A DNA stretch of 64,000 nt from DATFMP01 sp035266845 (lineage in GTDB: Bacteria; SAR324; JACQKK01): assembly GCA_035266845.1 (NCBI GenBank), contig DATFMP010000076.1, positions 1-64,000 on the forward strand. Reading direction: 5' to 3'. Both the position numbers and the translations under genes were made by a program. The first letter of the stretch is position 1, and each line of letters starts with the position of its first letter. Shown one piece after another: positions 10,561 through 18,649 of this stretch. The notes under the pieces are model-generated. The model was not told the DNA's origin. It saw only the letters and a list, made by a program, of their open reading frames with translations, and did no database searches.

Positions 10561-12003
10561 ATGGACGAGGTGGGCGCTCGCGCGCGGCTGGAGGTGAGCC
10601 CCGAGGAGATGCGCCGTCTGGGCTACCATGTGGTGGACCTGCTGGTGCGGCACTGGGAGACGGTGGGCGGAAAGCCGGTCTGGCGCACGGCGGACCGAGC
10701 GGAGATGGAGGCGCGCTTCCGAGAACCTCCGCCCGAGCACGGTACGGATCCTGGCGCGCTGTTGGAGCGGATGGAAGGGGAGGTGTTCGGGCCCATCGGC
10801 CACCTGATCCATCCGCGCTTCCTGGGCTTCATCCCCAGCCCCTCCAACTGGATCAGCGTGCTGGCGGACCTGCTGGTGGCCGGGCACAACCCGTTCGCGG
10901 GCAATTGGTTGGAAGCGGCGCCCCCGGCGATGATCGAGACCGTGGTGCTGGACTGGCTGCGGGAAGCCTGTGGCCTGCCCCAAGGGGCGGGCGGTGTGCT
11001 GGTCAGCGGCGGCTCCATGGCCAATCTCACCGGCTTGGCCTGTGCGCGCCACAACCGCCTGGCCGCCGATACGGCCGGCGCCGTGATCTATGCGTCCGAC
11101 CAGACACACTCCTCGGTGTTCCGCGGGCTGCGCGTGCTGGGCTTCGCGGAGCACCAGGTGCGCACGCTGCCCACTGCCGCGGACGGTCGGCTGCCCGTGG
11201 GCGCCCTGCACGATGCCGTGGCGGCGGACCGCAGCGCCGGGAGGCGACCCTTCTGCGTGGTGGCCAACGCCGGCACCACCAATACCGGCGCTGTGGACCC
11301 CCTGCCCGCCCTGGCCGACCTGTGTGCCGAGGCGCACCTATGGCTGCACATTGACGGTGCACACGGGGCGGCAGCAGTGCTGTGCGAGCAGGGCCGGGCC
11401 GTGCTGGCCGGTCTGGAGCGCGCGGACTCGCTGGTGCTCGATCCGCACAAGTGGCTCTTCCAGCCCTACGAGATTGGCTGCCTGCTGGTGCGCGAGGCGC
11501 GCTGGCTGCCCGAGGCTTTCCGCGTCACGCCCGAGTACCTCAAAATCACCGAAGGCGTGCCGGAGGCCGTGAGCTATATGGATCACGGCGTGCAACTCAC
11601 GCGCAGCTTCCGCGCTCTCAAGTTGTGGCTCTCGCTCAAGGTGTTCGGCTTCGGGGCCTTCCGCGAGGCCATCGCTCACGGCATTACCCTGGCCGAGCAA
11701 ACCGAGTCGTGGCTGCGGGCAGCACCGGAATGGGAGGTGGCCTCGCCGGCCCAGCTCGCCATCCTCTGCTTCCGCTACCGGGCGCCGGGGCTGGACGACG
11801 CGGGCACGGACGCGCTCAACGACGCGATGGCCCAGGCGCTCAACGCGGAGGGCTTCGCGTTCCTCAGTCCCACGGCATTGGGTGGCCGCACCGTGCTGCG
11901 CATCTGCCCTATCAACCCGCGCACCACGCCGGACGACCTGAGGGAGACCCTGCGTCGCCTGGCCGAGCACGGCCGCCGCCTCGCGCCGTCATTCGCGCGC
12001 TGA
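10561..12003 (+). CDS. Pyridoxal-dependent group II decarboxylase (aromatic-L-amino-acid type)
   Basis: A 480-residue PLP enzyme of the group II decarboxylase family (DOPA, tryptophan or glutamate decarboxylase-like). Marks are the N-terminal HPRFLGFIPSPSN substrate segment, GVLVSGGSMANLTGL for phosphate binding, HIDGAHGAA, and the Schiff-base lysine K297 in DPHKWLFQPYE. The start at 10561 is preferred because GGAG lies 6 bp upstream; a start at 10549 would overlap the DJ-1-like stop. It probably decarboxylates an aromatic or related L-amino acid to an amine in the cytoplasm. The exact substrate cannot be read from sequence. Confidence 0.88.
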   Translation: MDEVGARARLEVSPEEMRRLGYHVVDLLVRHWETVGGKPVWRTADRAEMEARFREPPPEHGTDPGALLERMEGEVFGPIGHLIHPRFLGFIPSPSNWISVLADLLVAGHNPFAGNWLEAAPPAMIETVVLDWLREACGLPQGAGGVLVSGGSMANLTGLACARHNRLAADTAGAVIYASDQTHSSVFRGLRVLGFAEHQVRTLPTAADGRLPVGALHDAVAADRSAGRRPFCVVANAGTTNTGAVDPLPALADLCAEAHLWLHIDGAHGAAAVLCEQGRAVLAGLERADSLVLDPHKWLFQPYEIGCLLVREARWLPEAFRVTPEYLKITEGVPEAVSYMDHGVQLTRSFRALKLWLSLKVFGFGAFREAIAHGITLAEQTESWLRAAPEWEVASPAQLAILCFRYRAPGLDDAGTDALNDAMAQALNAEGFAFLSPTALGGRTVLRICPINPRTTPDDLRETLRRLAEHGRRLAPSFAR

Positions 12004-12022
12004 GCGCCCAGTCTCTCCGCCC

Positions 12023-12868
12023 ATGGCGCCCACCCCGTCCCACGTCGCCCGCGCGGCCGTCGATCTCCCACCCCACATCGTGGGCGTGGACTTCAGCGGT
12101 GCCGGGCAGGCAGGGCGCAAGGTGTGGGTCACGCTGGCCCAGCCCGCGGGCGACAACCTGCGCGTGACCGACGTGCGGCGGGCGGCCGGGCTACCTGGCG
12201 GAGCGGCCGCGCGGACCCCGGCCCTGGCGGCGCTGGTCGCCTGGCTGCGGGCGATGGGGCCGGCCGCCGTGGGCCTGGACTTCCCCTTCGGCCTGCACCG
12301 CAGCCTGGTGCCGGAGCGCAGCCTGCGTGCGTTCGTGGCGGCGTTCCGCGCGCACTATGCCGACGCGCAGGCGTTCCGCGTTGCCATGCGGGCGGCGGGC
12401 CGCTCCGAGCGCGACCTCAAGCGCGCCTGCGACCTGGAGGCGCGCACGCCCTTCGCGCCGCACAACCTGCGCGTGTATCGCCAGACCTGGCACGGCATCG
12501 CCGAGGTGCTGGCGCCGCTGTGCGCGGCCGGGGCGTGCCTGCTGCCCATGGAGCCGCCGCAGCCGGGCCGCCTGTGGCTGCTGGAGGCCTGCCCCGCCTC
12601 CGCCCTGAAGGCGCGCGACTGGTATCACCCCTACAAGGGCCGCGGCGCCACGCACCGTGAGGCCCGCGCGGAACTGCTGCGGCGGGTGGAGGCCGAAGGG
12701 GTGGCCGTGCCCCGCAGCCGGCGGGCGGCGCTGCTGGACGATGCGGAGGGCGATGCGCTGGACAGCGTGCTCTGCACCTGGATCGCGTGGCGGGCCGTGC
12801 GCGATCCCGCTGCGCTGCTGCCGCCGCTGAGCGCCGAGCACGGCGTGGAGGGCTACGTGTACGCGTGA
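12023..12868 (+). CDS. DUF429-like protein, predicted RNase H-fold nuclease
   Basis: A 281-residue protein. The N-terminal IVGVDFSGA supplies the first acidic residue typical of RNase H-like folds. GLDFPFGLH and the C-terminal DAEGDALDSVLCTWIAWRA supply further acidic positions seen in DUF429. This family is predicted to be a nuclease, but I know of no firm biochemical role. It starts 19 bp after the decarboxylase and may be in the same transcript. It ends 18 bp from the convergent csaA stop, with little room for a terminator. Confidence 0.65.
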   Translation: MAPTPSHVARAAVDLPPHIVGVDFSGAGQAGRKVWVTLAQPAGDNLRVTDVRRAAGLPGGAAARTPALAALVAWLRAMGPAAVGLDFPFGLHRSLVPERSLRAFVAAFRAHYADAQAFRVAMRAAGRSERDLKRACDLEARTPFAPHNLRVYRQTWHGIAEVLAPLCAAGACLLPMEPPQPGRLWLLEACPASALKARDWYHPYKGRGATHREARAELLRRVEAEGVAVPRSRRAALLDDAEGDALDSVLCTWIAWRAVRDPAALLPPLSAEHGVEGYVYA

Positions 12869-12886
12869 GGGGGCCCCGGGGCCGCT

Positions 12887-13225
12887 TCAGAACAGTCGCC
12901 CACCCAGGGGCACGGCTTGGTCCGGCTGCAGCAGCACCACCTCGCCGTCGGCATCGGGCACGCCCAGCACCAGCACCTCGGACATGAAGTTGGCCACCTG
13001 CTTGGGCGGGAAGTTCACCACGGCCACCACCAGCCGCCCCGGCAGCTCCTCCTTGCGGTAGTGCCGCGTGAGCTGCGCGCTGGTCTTGCGCTCGCCCAGC
13101 TCCGGCCCGAAGTCCACCCAGAGCTGATAGGCGGGCTTGCGGGCCCTGGGGAAGTCCTCTGCACGAACGATGCGCCCCACGCGCACGTCCACCTTGAGGA
13201 ATTCGTCGAAGCTGATGGACGCCAT
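12887..13225 (-). CDS. csaA: CsaA-type tRNA-binding protein / chaperone
   Basis: A 112-residue protein consisting of one OB-fold tRNA-binding domain, the same module found at the C-terminus of methionyl-tRNA synthetase. Visible marks are FLKVDVRVGRIVRAE, the YQLWVDFG strand, the TSAQLT segment and a PPKQVANFMSEVLVLG tail, all typical of CsaA. In Bacillus, CsaA acts as a secretion-related chaperone and binds tRNA; the role in Gram-negatives is less clear. Length matches the family. The longer open frame upstream of 13225 is not homologous and overlaps the divergent thioesterase. Confidence 0.88.
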   Translation of the reverse strand: MASISFDEFLKVDVRVGRIVRAEDFPRARKPAYQLWVDFGPELGERKTSAQLTRHYRKEELPGRLVVAVVNFPPKQVANFMSEVLVLGVPDADGEVVLLQPDQAVPLGGRLF

Positions 13226-13414
13226 GGGCCGGGGCTCCTGGGTTGGGCGTGGGCAATCGCTCCGTTCTAGCGGAGCGCGGCGGCCGGGCCAAGCCCTGGC
13301 GTAGCGGGTACCGCGGCGCGGGATTGTGCCCACGCGGCCCCAGCGGCTAGGATGGGCGCGCCGGCTGGTGTGCCACGCTGGCCATTCACCCCCGCGCAAG
13401 AGAGAGGAGCCCGC

Positions 13415-13882
13415 ATGGAGTCGCCCGCCTTCCAGGATCACGTCCGCCCCTTCGGCCAGACCTGCTACGGCTGCGGCCAGGAGAACCCGCACGGCCTGCG
13501 CATCCGCAGCCACTGGGAGGGCGACGAGGGCGTGTGCCGCTGGACGCCGGAGCCCTGGCACGTGGCCGCGCCGGGTGTGCTGAACGGCGGGGTCATCGCC
13601 ACCCTGCTGGATTGCCACATGGCCTGCACGGCCACGGCCCATGCCTACCGCGCCGAGGGCCGCGCGATCGGCTCCGAGCCGGTGCAGCTCTACGTCACCG
13701 CTAGCCTGCACGTGGACTACCTCAAGCCCACGCCCGCCGACGGCGCAGTGGAGCTGCGTGCCCGCGTGACCGGGCAGCAGGGTCGCCGCATCACCGTGGC
13801 CTGCGCGCTGGTGGCCGGCGGCCAGGAGACCGCGCGCGGCGAGGCGGTGTTCGTGAAGGTGGCCGGCGAGCCGAAGCCGTAG
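13415..13882 (+). CDS. PaaI-type hotdog thioesterase
   Basis: A 155-residue hotdog-fold acyl-CoA thioesterase relative. The N-terminal CYGCGQENPHGLRI is the usual cysteine-glycine-rich lead of this subfamily. VLNGGVIATLLDCHMA carries the catalytic acidic residue on the long helix, and LHVDYLKPTP is a core strand. The start is supported by AGAGGAG ending 5 bp upstream. The last 101 bp (13784-13884, including the stop codon) are repeated at 14671-14771 beyond the inserted nuclease gene, so this gene's 3' end was the target of an insertion. The encoded C-terminus is intact. Confidence 0.85.
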   Translation: MESPAFQDHVRPFGQTCYGCGQENPHGLRIRSHWEGDEGVCRWTPEPWHVAAPGVLNGGVIATLLDCHMACTATAHAYRAEGRAIGSEPVQLYVTASLHVDYLKPTPADGAVELRARVTGQQGRRITVACALVAGGQETARGEAVFVKVAGEPKP

Positions 13883-13884
13883 CG
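13784..13884 (+). repeat. Long direct repeat, left copy (thioesterase 3' end)
   Basis: 101 bp covering the last part of the thioesterase gene and its stop codon. It matches 14671-14771 with three mismatches by direct alignment. The two copies flank the HNH gene, as expected for insertion with long target duplication. Confidence 0.9.
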
Positions 13885-14670
13885 GCGCGGAGCGGCCGTG
13901 GATGCAAAGGGTGTTTGTTGGCGCTGTGCAACCTCAACACGGCAGGCAGCATGATTCGGCAGGGAGACATTGTCTCGCACAACGAGATGTGCGCCCAGGA
14001 AGGCATGAGCCTTCAGCGTGGGATGAATTTTCGGCCCAAAGGAGGAATGAGCATCCTGTTAATGAGTCAGCGGCCGGGCGCTCCATATGAGGATGAAGTG
14101 ATAGAGGATGGACGGGTGCTGCTTTATGAAGGGCACGATGTGGCAAAGACTGCGGGAGTCTCAGACCCCAAGAAGCTCGATCAGCCGCTTGTCGACGACC
14201 GTGGGAAGCCCACTCCCAACGGGAGGTTCTTAAAGGCCGCTCAGGACTATGCAGTCAAAGCGGGAAATGCGGAAATAGTGAAGGTCTATGAGAAGATCAA
14301 GACAGGAATTTGGGTCTTCAATGGTTACTTTCGGTTAGTCGATGCGTGGGTTCAGAAGGGCAGTGTTAGAAGCGTTGTCCGCTTCCGCCTTGAACTTATG
14401 GACCAACCGGGGGAGATTCCAACCGAGCAGCCCGAAGCACTGCCCCACACACGGTTGATCCCGCCGAGCACCAAGCTTGAAGTTTGGAGGAGAGACAAGG
14501 GCGCGTGCGTCAAGTGTGGGAGCACAGACAATCTTCATTTTGACCATGTGATTCCCTTCTCGAAGGGCGGTTCTTCCATGGATGCCCGCAATATCCAGTT
14601 GCTCTGCGGAAGGCACAATCTGGAGAAGCGTGACAAGATTGAATAACACCGTCCAACGCCATCGCAATGC
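13885..14670 (+). mobile_element. Inserted unit carrying the SRA-like/HNH nuclease gene
   Basis: 786 bp lie between the two 101-bp direct repeats. The segment is visibly poorer in G+C than both sides and uses codons such as ATA, TTA and AAT that neighbours avoid. It holds one gene, no transposase or integrase, and no obvious terminal inverted repeats. The flanking duplication of chromosomal gene sequence suggests arrival by recombination or end-joining rather than a standard transposon. Confidence 0.7.
13951..14646 (+). CDS. SRA-like domain plus HNH endonuclease (putative modification-dependent restriction enzyme)
   Basis: 231 residues from ATG 13951. TTG codons at 13915 and 13918 could extend the N-terminus, and no start has a compelling ribosome site. 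Residues about 1-150 resemble the SRA/YDG-type domain found in HNH-linked type IV restriction enzymes: a glycine-rich strand, PYEDEV, VLLYEGHDV, and NGYFRLVDAW followed by VRFRLELMD. The C-terminus is a complete HNH nuclease: CVKCG, NLHFDHVIPFSKGG with the DH pair, then NIQLLCGRHN. Such proteins cut DNA carrying modified cytosine. The HNH assignment is firm; the SRA assignment is by pattern. No methyltransferase is adjacent, as expected for a type IV enzyme. Confidence 0.8.
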   Translation: MIRQGDIVSHNEMCAQEGMSLQRGMNFRPKGGMSILLMSQRPGAPYEDEVIEDGRVLLYEGHDVAKTAGVSDPKKLDQPLVDDRGKPTPNGRFLKAAQDYAVKAGNAEIVKVYEKIKTGIWVFNGYFRLVDAWVQKGSVRSVVRFRLELMDQPGEIPTEQPEALPHTRLIPPSTKLEVWRRDKGACVKCGSTDNLHFDHVIPFSKGGSSMDARNIQLLCGRHNLEKRDKIE

Positions 14671-14771
14671 CGCCGCATCACTGTGGCCTGCACGCTGCTG
14701 GCCGGCGGCCAGGAGACCGCGCGCGGCGAGGCGGTGTTCGTGAAGGTGGCCGGCGAGCCGAAGCCGTAGCG
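14671..14771 (+). repeat. Long direct repeat, right copy (duplicated thioesterase tail)
   Basis: A second copy of the thioesterase 3' end, including the stop codon, with no start of its own. The three differences give one silent change, Ala to Thr and Val to Leu, so the frame is still intact. It is a gene fragment left by the insertion, or the original tail if the incoming DNA brought the left copy. Confidence 0.9.
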
Positions 14772-14839
14772 CCCGCGCATAGCCTCACTCCCCCCAGATT
14801 GCCTGCGCCAGACGCCTGCCGCCGGGCGGATTTGGCCGC

Positions 14840-14880
14840 TTGGCGTGCATATCCGAAATAGATTGTTATTCGTACAATCT
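14840..14880 (+). promoter_or_regulatory. Possible promoter and inverted repeat before the response regulator
   Basis: TTGGCG (14840) and TGTTAT (14864) are spaced 18 bp apart like a weak sigma-70 promoter. The overlapping AGATTGT/ACAATCT inverted repeat (14860-14880) could be an operator or small hairpin. This is read from pattern only. Confidence 0.35.
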
Positions 14881-14940
14881 GGTGATAGCATGTCCTCGCA
14901 GCGTGGGGACGCTCGACGGTCATACAAGGGAGTGATGACG

Positions 14941-15888
14941 ATGCGAGTTCTGACGGTAGACGACAGCGCCGTGGCGCGGCGGGTGATTCGGCACGAGCTG
15001 GAGGAAGCCGGCTACGAGGTGCTGGAGGCCGCCTCGGGCGAGGATGCGCTAAACGTGATTGCGGCGGAGCGGCCGGACCTGATCACGCTGGACGTGCACA
15101 TGGCGGGCATGGACGGCTACGAGACCTGCCGCCGCATCCGGGCGCTGGAGCTGCTGGAGGATCAGTCGGGCGACCGCGGTGTGCCCATCGTGTTCATCAC
15201 GGCGGACGACACGCTGGCCGGCCGGGTGGAGGGCTTCCATGCCGGGGCGGCGGACTTCCTGGTCAAGCCCTGTGTGCCGGGCAGCGTGCAGCGTGTGGTG
15301 GATGGCCTGCTGCGGCCTCCGCCGGCGCGACATGGCCTGCGGGCGCTCGTGGTGGACGACAGCCCGCTGGTGCGGCGCATCGTGACCGAGGGCCTGGTGC
15401 AGTTGGGCCTGGAAGTGCTGCCGGTGGGCGACGGCGAGGAGGCGCTGGACCTGCTGCAGCGCGACCCGGACGCCGTGCACCTGGTGGTCACCGACTACAT
15501 CATGGCGCACATGAGCGGCGACGAGCTGTGCCGGCACATCCGCAAGGACCCGGGGCTGGCTTGGCTGCCCGTGATGGTGATGAGTGCGCTGGATCAGACC
15601 GACTATCTGCTGGCGATCTTCCGGGCCGGTGCCACGGACTTCGTGCCCAAGCCCTTCGTGAAGGAGGTGTTCCAGAGCCGCGTGGTGGCGCTGTTGCAGG
15701 GCCATGCGCCCGGGCGCTCGCTGCGTCAGCGGCTGGTGGCACTGTACGGCGAGACGCACTACCGGCAGGCCCTGAAGCGCTTCGGTCAGCCGGAGGGTGG
15801 CGGGGCCATGGCCGTCGCGCTGCAGCGGGCCGATGCCTTGCGCGCCTGCCAACCTCAGCGGAAAGGCGATGCCAGCGCGGCCTGTTAG
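14941..15888 (+). CDS. Tandem double-receiver response regulator
   Basis: 315 residues with two CheY-like receiver domains and no recognised output domain. Domain 1 (1-125) has the acidic pair D7-D8, phospho-acceptor D51 in TLDVHMAGMDG and K109 in LVKP. Domain 2 (about 132-255) has D139-D140, D185 in VTDYIMAHMSG and K237 in VPKPF. A short basic C-terminal tail (about 60 residues) follows. Start 14941 is favoured because AAGGGAG lies 8 bp upstream. Both domains look phosphorylatable, so this may integrate two kinases or act as a phosphate relay. No kinase is adjacent; the nearest is the hybrid kinase at 26.5 kb. Confidence 0.88.
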   Translation: MRVLTVDDSAVARRVIRHELEEAGYEVLEAASGEDALNVIAAERPDLITLDVHMAGMDGYETCRRIRALELLEDQSGDRGVPIVFITADDTLAGRVEGFHAGAADFLVKPCVPGSVQRVVDGLLRPPPARHGLRALVVDDSPLVRRIVTEGLVQLGLEVLPVGDGEEALDLLQRDPDAVHLVVTDYIMAHMSGDELCRHIRKDPGLAWLPVMVMSALDQTDYLLAIFRAGATDFVPKPFVKEVFQSRVVALLQGHAPGRSLRQRLVALYGETHYRQALKRFGQPEGGGAMAVALQRADALRACQPQRKGDASAAC

Positions 15889-15936
15889 CCGCGCCACTGC
15901 ACGGCTTCGCCCGTTGGCATCCTCCCCATCCGGGCG

Positions 15937-16434
15937 CTAGGCGGATGCGTGTCCCGCCGTGGGTGGGGCAAAGCGGCGCTGGAACGTGAACGCCTCGGCT
16001 GTCGGGCCGTGGTGTTGCAGGTGCTCCAGACGGTCGCGGGCCTCCTCCACGCCGGGGACGTGCCCCGCCGGCACCCACCACAGCGCCATGTGGCGGTCCT
16101 GCATGACCTCGAACCACAGCTTGCGATCCTTGAGCACCTCCAGGTGCGCGCTGCGGTACACGTAGTCGTGCAGCGCCCCGATGGATTCCCACAAGGACAG
16201 GTTGAACAGGATGCGCTCGTCGTCGTAGGCGCGCACGGCGGTGGCGTCGCCTTCCTCCGTCTGCAGCCGCCACACGAAGCCCGGGCTGCGGTCCGCCAGC
16301 GCGTTGATGAAGTCGAGCTGATCCACGAAGCGCTGCATCAGCGGATCGTCCAGCGGCGCGCGCATGAGCGCGATGTTCACTTGGGCCAAGTGCCAGCCCG
16401 GGTAGGTGCCCTGCGGCTCTGTGCGGTCATCCAT
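15937..16434 (-). CDS. DUF3291 protein
   Basis: 165 residues matching the DUF3291 pattern, with paired halves of a ferredoxin-like (antibiotic-monooxygenase-type) barrel. Marks are WHLAQVNIALMRAPLDDP, FINALADRSPGFVWRL, and LWWVPAGHVPGVEEARDRLEHL near the C-terminus. Function is unknown; related folds bind heme or small aromatics. Start 16434 (MDDRTEPQG) was chosen, since an extension to 16491 would run into yejE. It lies 40 bp downstream of the yejABE operon on the same strand and may be its last gene. Confidence 0.75.
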   Translation of the reverse strand: MDDRTEPQGTYPGWHLAQVNIALMRAPLDDPLMQRFVDQLDFINALADRSPGFVWRLQTEEGDATAVRAYDDERILFNLSLWESIGALHDYVYRSAHLEVLKDRKLWFEVMQDRHMALWWVPAGHVPGVEEARDRLEHLQHHGPTAEAFTFQRRFAPPTAGHASA

Positions 16435-16474
16435 GGTGCCTCGTTCGTTCCGGTGGCCCCCGTTCCGGCCGCGC

Positions 16475-17581
16475 TCAGCCCGGTCCGCCACGTCGGCGGG
16501 GGTCGAAGGCTTGCAGCAGGGCCTCGCCGATGAAGTTGATGAGCACGACGGTGAGCACCAGCACGAAGAAGGTGGTGAGGCTGATCCACCACGCCTCCAC
16601 GTTGGCCTTGGCCTGGCGCAGCAGCTCGCCCAGGGAGGGCGTGGGACTGGGCACGCCCAGGTTCAGGAAGTCCAGGCTGGTGAGGCCGATGATGGCGCCC
16701 GAAACGCGGAAGGGGAAGAACGTGATCACGGGCACGAGCGTGTTGGGCAGGATGTGCTTGCGGATGATCGCCCAGTTGCCCACGCCCATGGCCCGCGCGG
16801 CGCGCACGTAGTCGAAGTTGCGGGCGCGCAGGAACTCCGCCCGCACGTATACCGAGAGCCCCATCCAGCCGAACAGGCTCAGGATCACGATCAGCTTGGG
16901 AATGCTGGGCGTGAACGACGCGGAGATGATGATCAGCAGGTACAGCTCGGGCATGGACGACCAGATCTCGATGCCGCGCTGGCCCAGCAGGTCCACCCAG
17001 CCGCCCAGGTAGCCCTGGATGGCCCCCGCCACGATGCCGACCAGGGTGCCGATTACCGCCAGCACCAGCCCGAAGATCATCGAGAGCCGGAAGCCGTAGA
17101 TCAGCCGCGCCAGCACGTCGCGGCCGCGGTCGTCCGTGCCCAGCAGGTTGCTGCCGCTGGGTGGCGAGGGCGCCGGCTGCCCTAGGTTGAAGTTGATCGT
17201 CTTGTAGTCCCAGGGGATCGGCGGGTAGATGGCCCAGTTGTGCCCCTCCGTGATGCGCTTGCGCACGTAGGGGTCCTGGTAGTCCGCCTCCGTGGCGAAG
17301 TCTCCGCCGAAGGTCGTCTCCGGGTAGACCTGCAGCATGGGGAAGTAGAGATGGCCCTGGTAGTCGATCACGATGGGCCGGCTGTTCGCGTACAGTTCCG
17401 CGAAGAGGCTCAGGAACAGCAGCGTGAGCAGGATGTACAGGCTGTATAGCCCCCGCCGGTTGCGGCGGAAGGCGCGCCACTTGCGCTGCGTCTCCTCGCT
17501 CATGCGTAGCCGCAGGCGCAGCCGTGCCCAGCGCGAATCGGGCGGCAGTTCGGGCACCATGGGTGCGCGGGCAGGCTCCAT
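16475..17581 (-). CDS. yejE: Peptide ABC importer inner-membrane permease YejE
   Basis: 368 residues, strongly resembling E. coli YejE: a basic N-terminus (WRAFRRNRRGLYSLYI), the extracytoplasmic segment with FGGDFATEADYQDP, SNLLGTDDRGRDVLARLIYG, and a C-terminal BPD_transp_1 permease core with the EAA loop around YVRAARAMGVGN. About six membrane helices. With YejB it forms the channel of a peptide importer; in enterobacteria this takes up microcin C and short peptides. Start 17581 has GAGGT 4 bp upstream and lies 2 bp after the yejB stop. Confidence 0.9.
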   Translation of the reverse strand: MEPARAPMVPELPPDSRWARLRLRLRMSEETQRKWRAFRRNRRGLYSLYILLTLLFLSLFAELYANSRPIVIDYQGHLYFPMLQVYPETTFGGDFATEADYQDPYVRKRITEGHNWAIYPPIPWDYKTINFNLGQPAPSPPSGSNLLGTDDRGRDVLARLIYGFRLSMIFGLVLAVIGTLVGIVAGAIQGYLGGWVDLLGQRGIEIWSSMPELYLLIIISASFTPSIPKLIVILSLFGWMGLSVYVRAEFLRARNFDYVRAARAMGVGNWAIIRKHILPNTLVPVITFFPFRVSGAIIGLTSLDFLNLGVPSPTPSLGELLRQAKANVEAWWISLTTFFVLVLTVVLINFIGEALLQAFDPRRRGGPG

Positions 17582-17583
17582 GG

Positions 17584-18645
17584 TTACCTCGGTGCGCTCT
17601 CGAAGGAGATGCGGGGATCCACCAGGATCAGCGAGAGGTCGCTGAGCAGGTTGCTCACCAGCGCAAGCAGCGAGAAGAAGAACAGCGTGGCCATCACCAC
17701 GGGGTAGTCGCGGCTGATGATGGACTCGTAGCTGAGCAGCCCCAGACCGTCCAGCGAGAACAGGGTCTCGATAAGGATGCTGCCGGAGAAGAACAGGCCC
17801 AGGAAGCTTCCCGGGAAGCCCAGAATCACCGGGATCACCGCGTTGCGGAAAACGTGCTTCCACAGCACCACGCGCTCGGGCAGGCCCTTGGCTCGGGCCG
17901 TGTAGACGTACTGCTTGTTGATCTCGTCCAGGAACGAGTTCTTGGTGATCAGCGTGAGCACGGAGAAGCTGCCGATCACGTAGCAGCTCAGCGGCAGCAC
18001 CAGGTGCCACAGGTAGTCCATCGCCTTGCCCAGCGTGGTGAGCTGCGCCCAGTTGTCCGACGTGAGACCCCGCAGCGGGAACAGGCTCCAGAACGAGCCG
18101 CCCCCGAATAGTACGATCAGGAAGATGCCCAGCACGAACCCGGGGATGCTGTAGCCCACCAGGATCAGCACGCTGGTGACGGAATCGAAGCGCGAGCCAT
18201 CCTGCACGGCCTTGCGAATGCCCAGCGGGATGCACGTGAGGTAGGTGATGAGGAAGCTCCAGCCGCCCAGCGAGATGGATACGGGTAGCTTCTCGATCAC
18301 CAGCGAGACCACTGTGCGGTGGTGGTAGTAGCTCTCGCCGAAGTCGAAGGTGAACAGGCGCTTGAGCCAGCTCCAGAATTGCACGTAAATCGGCTTGTCG
18401 AAGCCGTAGAGATGGCGCAGGTAGGCCACCTGCTCCGCCTCGAGCTGGCGGGAGAAGGCGCGGTCACCCTGGGCTTGGCCGCCCGCCGCGCCGCCTTCGC
18501 CGGGAGCCGTGTGGGCGCGGAGCTGCGACATCATCTGCTGCACGGGCCCGCCGGGCACGAACTGCAGCACGATGAACGTGATCAGCACGATGCCCACCAG
18601 GGTGGGCAGCATCAGCAGCAGGCGCTTGACGATATAGGGCCACAT
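17584..18645 (-). CDS. yejB: Peptide ABC importer inner-membrane permease YejB
   Basis: 353 residues, a DppB/YejB-type permease. The N-terminal helix MWPYIVKRLLLMLPTLVGIV and the following FVPGGPVQQMM are typical. A glycine-rich soluble insert (about 45-60) is followed by LRHLYGFDKPIYVQFWSWL, then five further helices with the EAA-type loop at YTARAKGLPERVVLWKHVFRNA. It starts 4 bp after the yejA stop and ends 2 bp before yejE, so the three are one operon. The ATPase that would complete the importer is not adjacent. Confidence 0.92.
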   Translation of the reverse strand: MWPYIVKRLLLMLPTLVGIVLITFIVLQFVPGGPVQQMMSQLRAHTAPGEGGAAGGQAQGDRAFSRQLEAEQVAYLRHLYGFDKPIYVQFWSWLKRLFTFDFGESYYHHRTVVSLVIEKLPVSISLGGWSFLITYLTCIPLGIRKAVQDGSRFDSVTSVLILVGYSIPGFVLGIFLIVLFGGGSFWSLFPLRGLTSDNWAQLTTLGKAMDYLWHLVLPLSCYVIGSFSVLTLITKNSFLDEINKQYVYTARAKGLPERVVLWKHVFRNAVIPVILGFPGSFLGLFFSGSILIETLFSLDGLGLLSYESIISRDYPVVMATLFFFSLLALVSNLLSDLSLILVDPRISFESAPR

Positions 18646-18649
18646 CGCG

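Noticed and set aside
14667..14861. Short open frame over the right direct repeat
   Set aside because: It is in a different frame from the duplicated thioesterase tail and has no features of its own.
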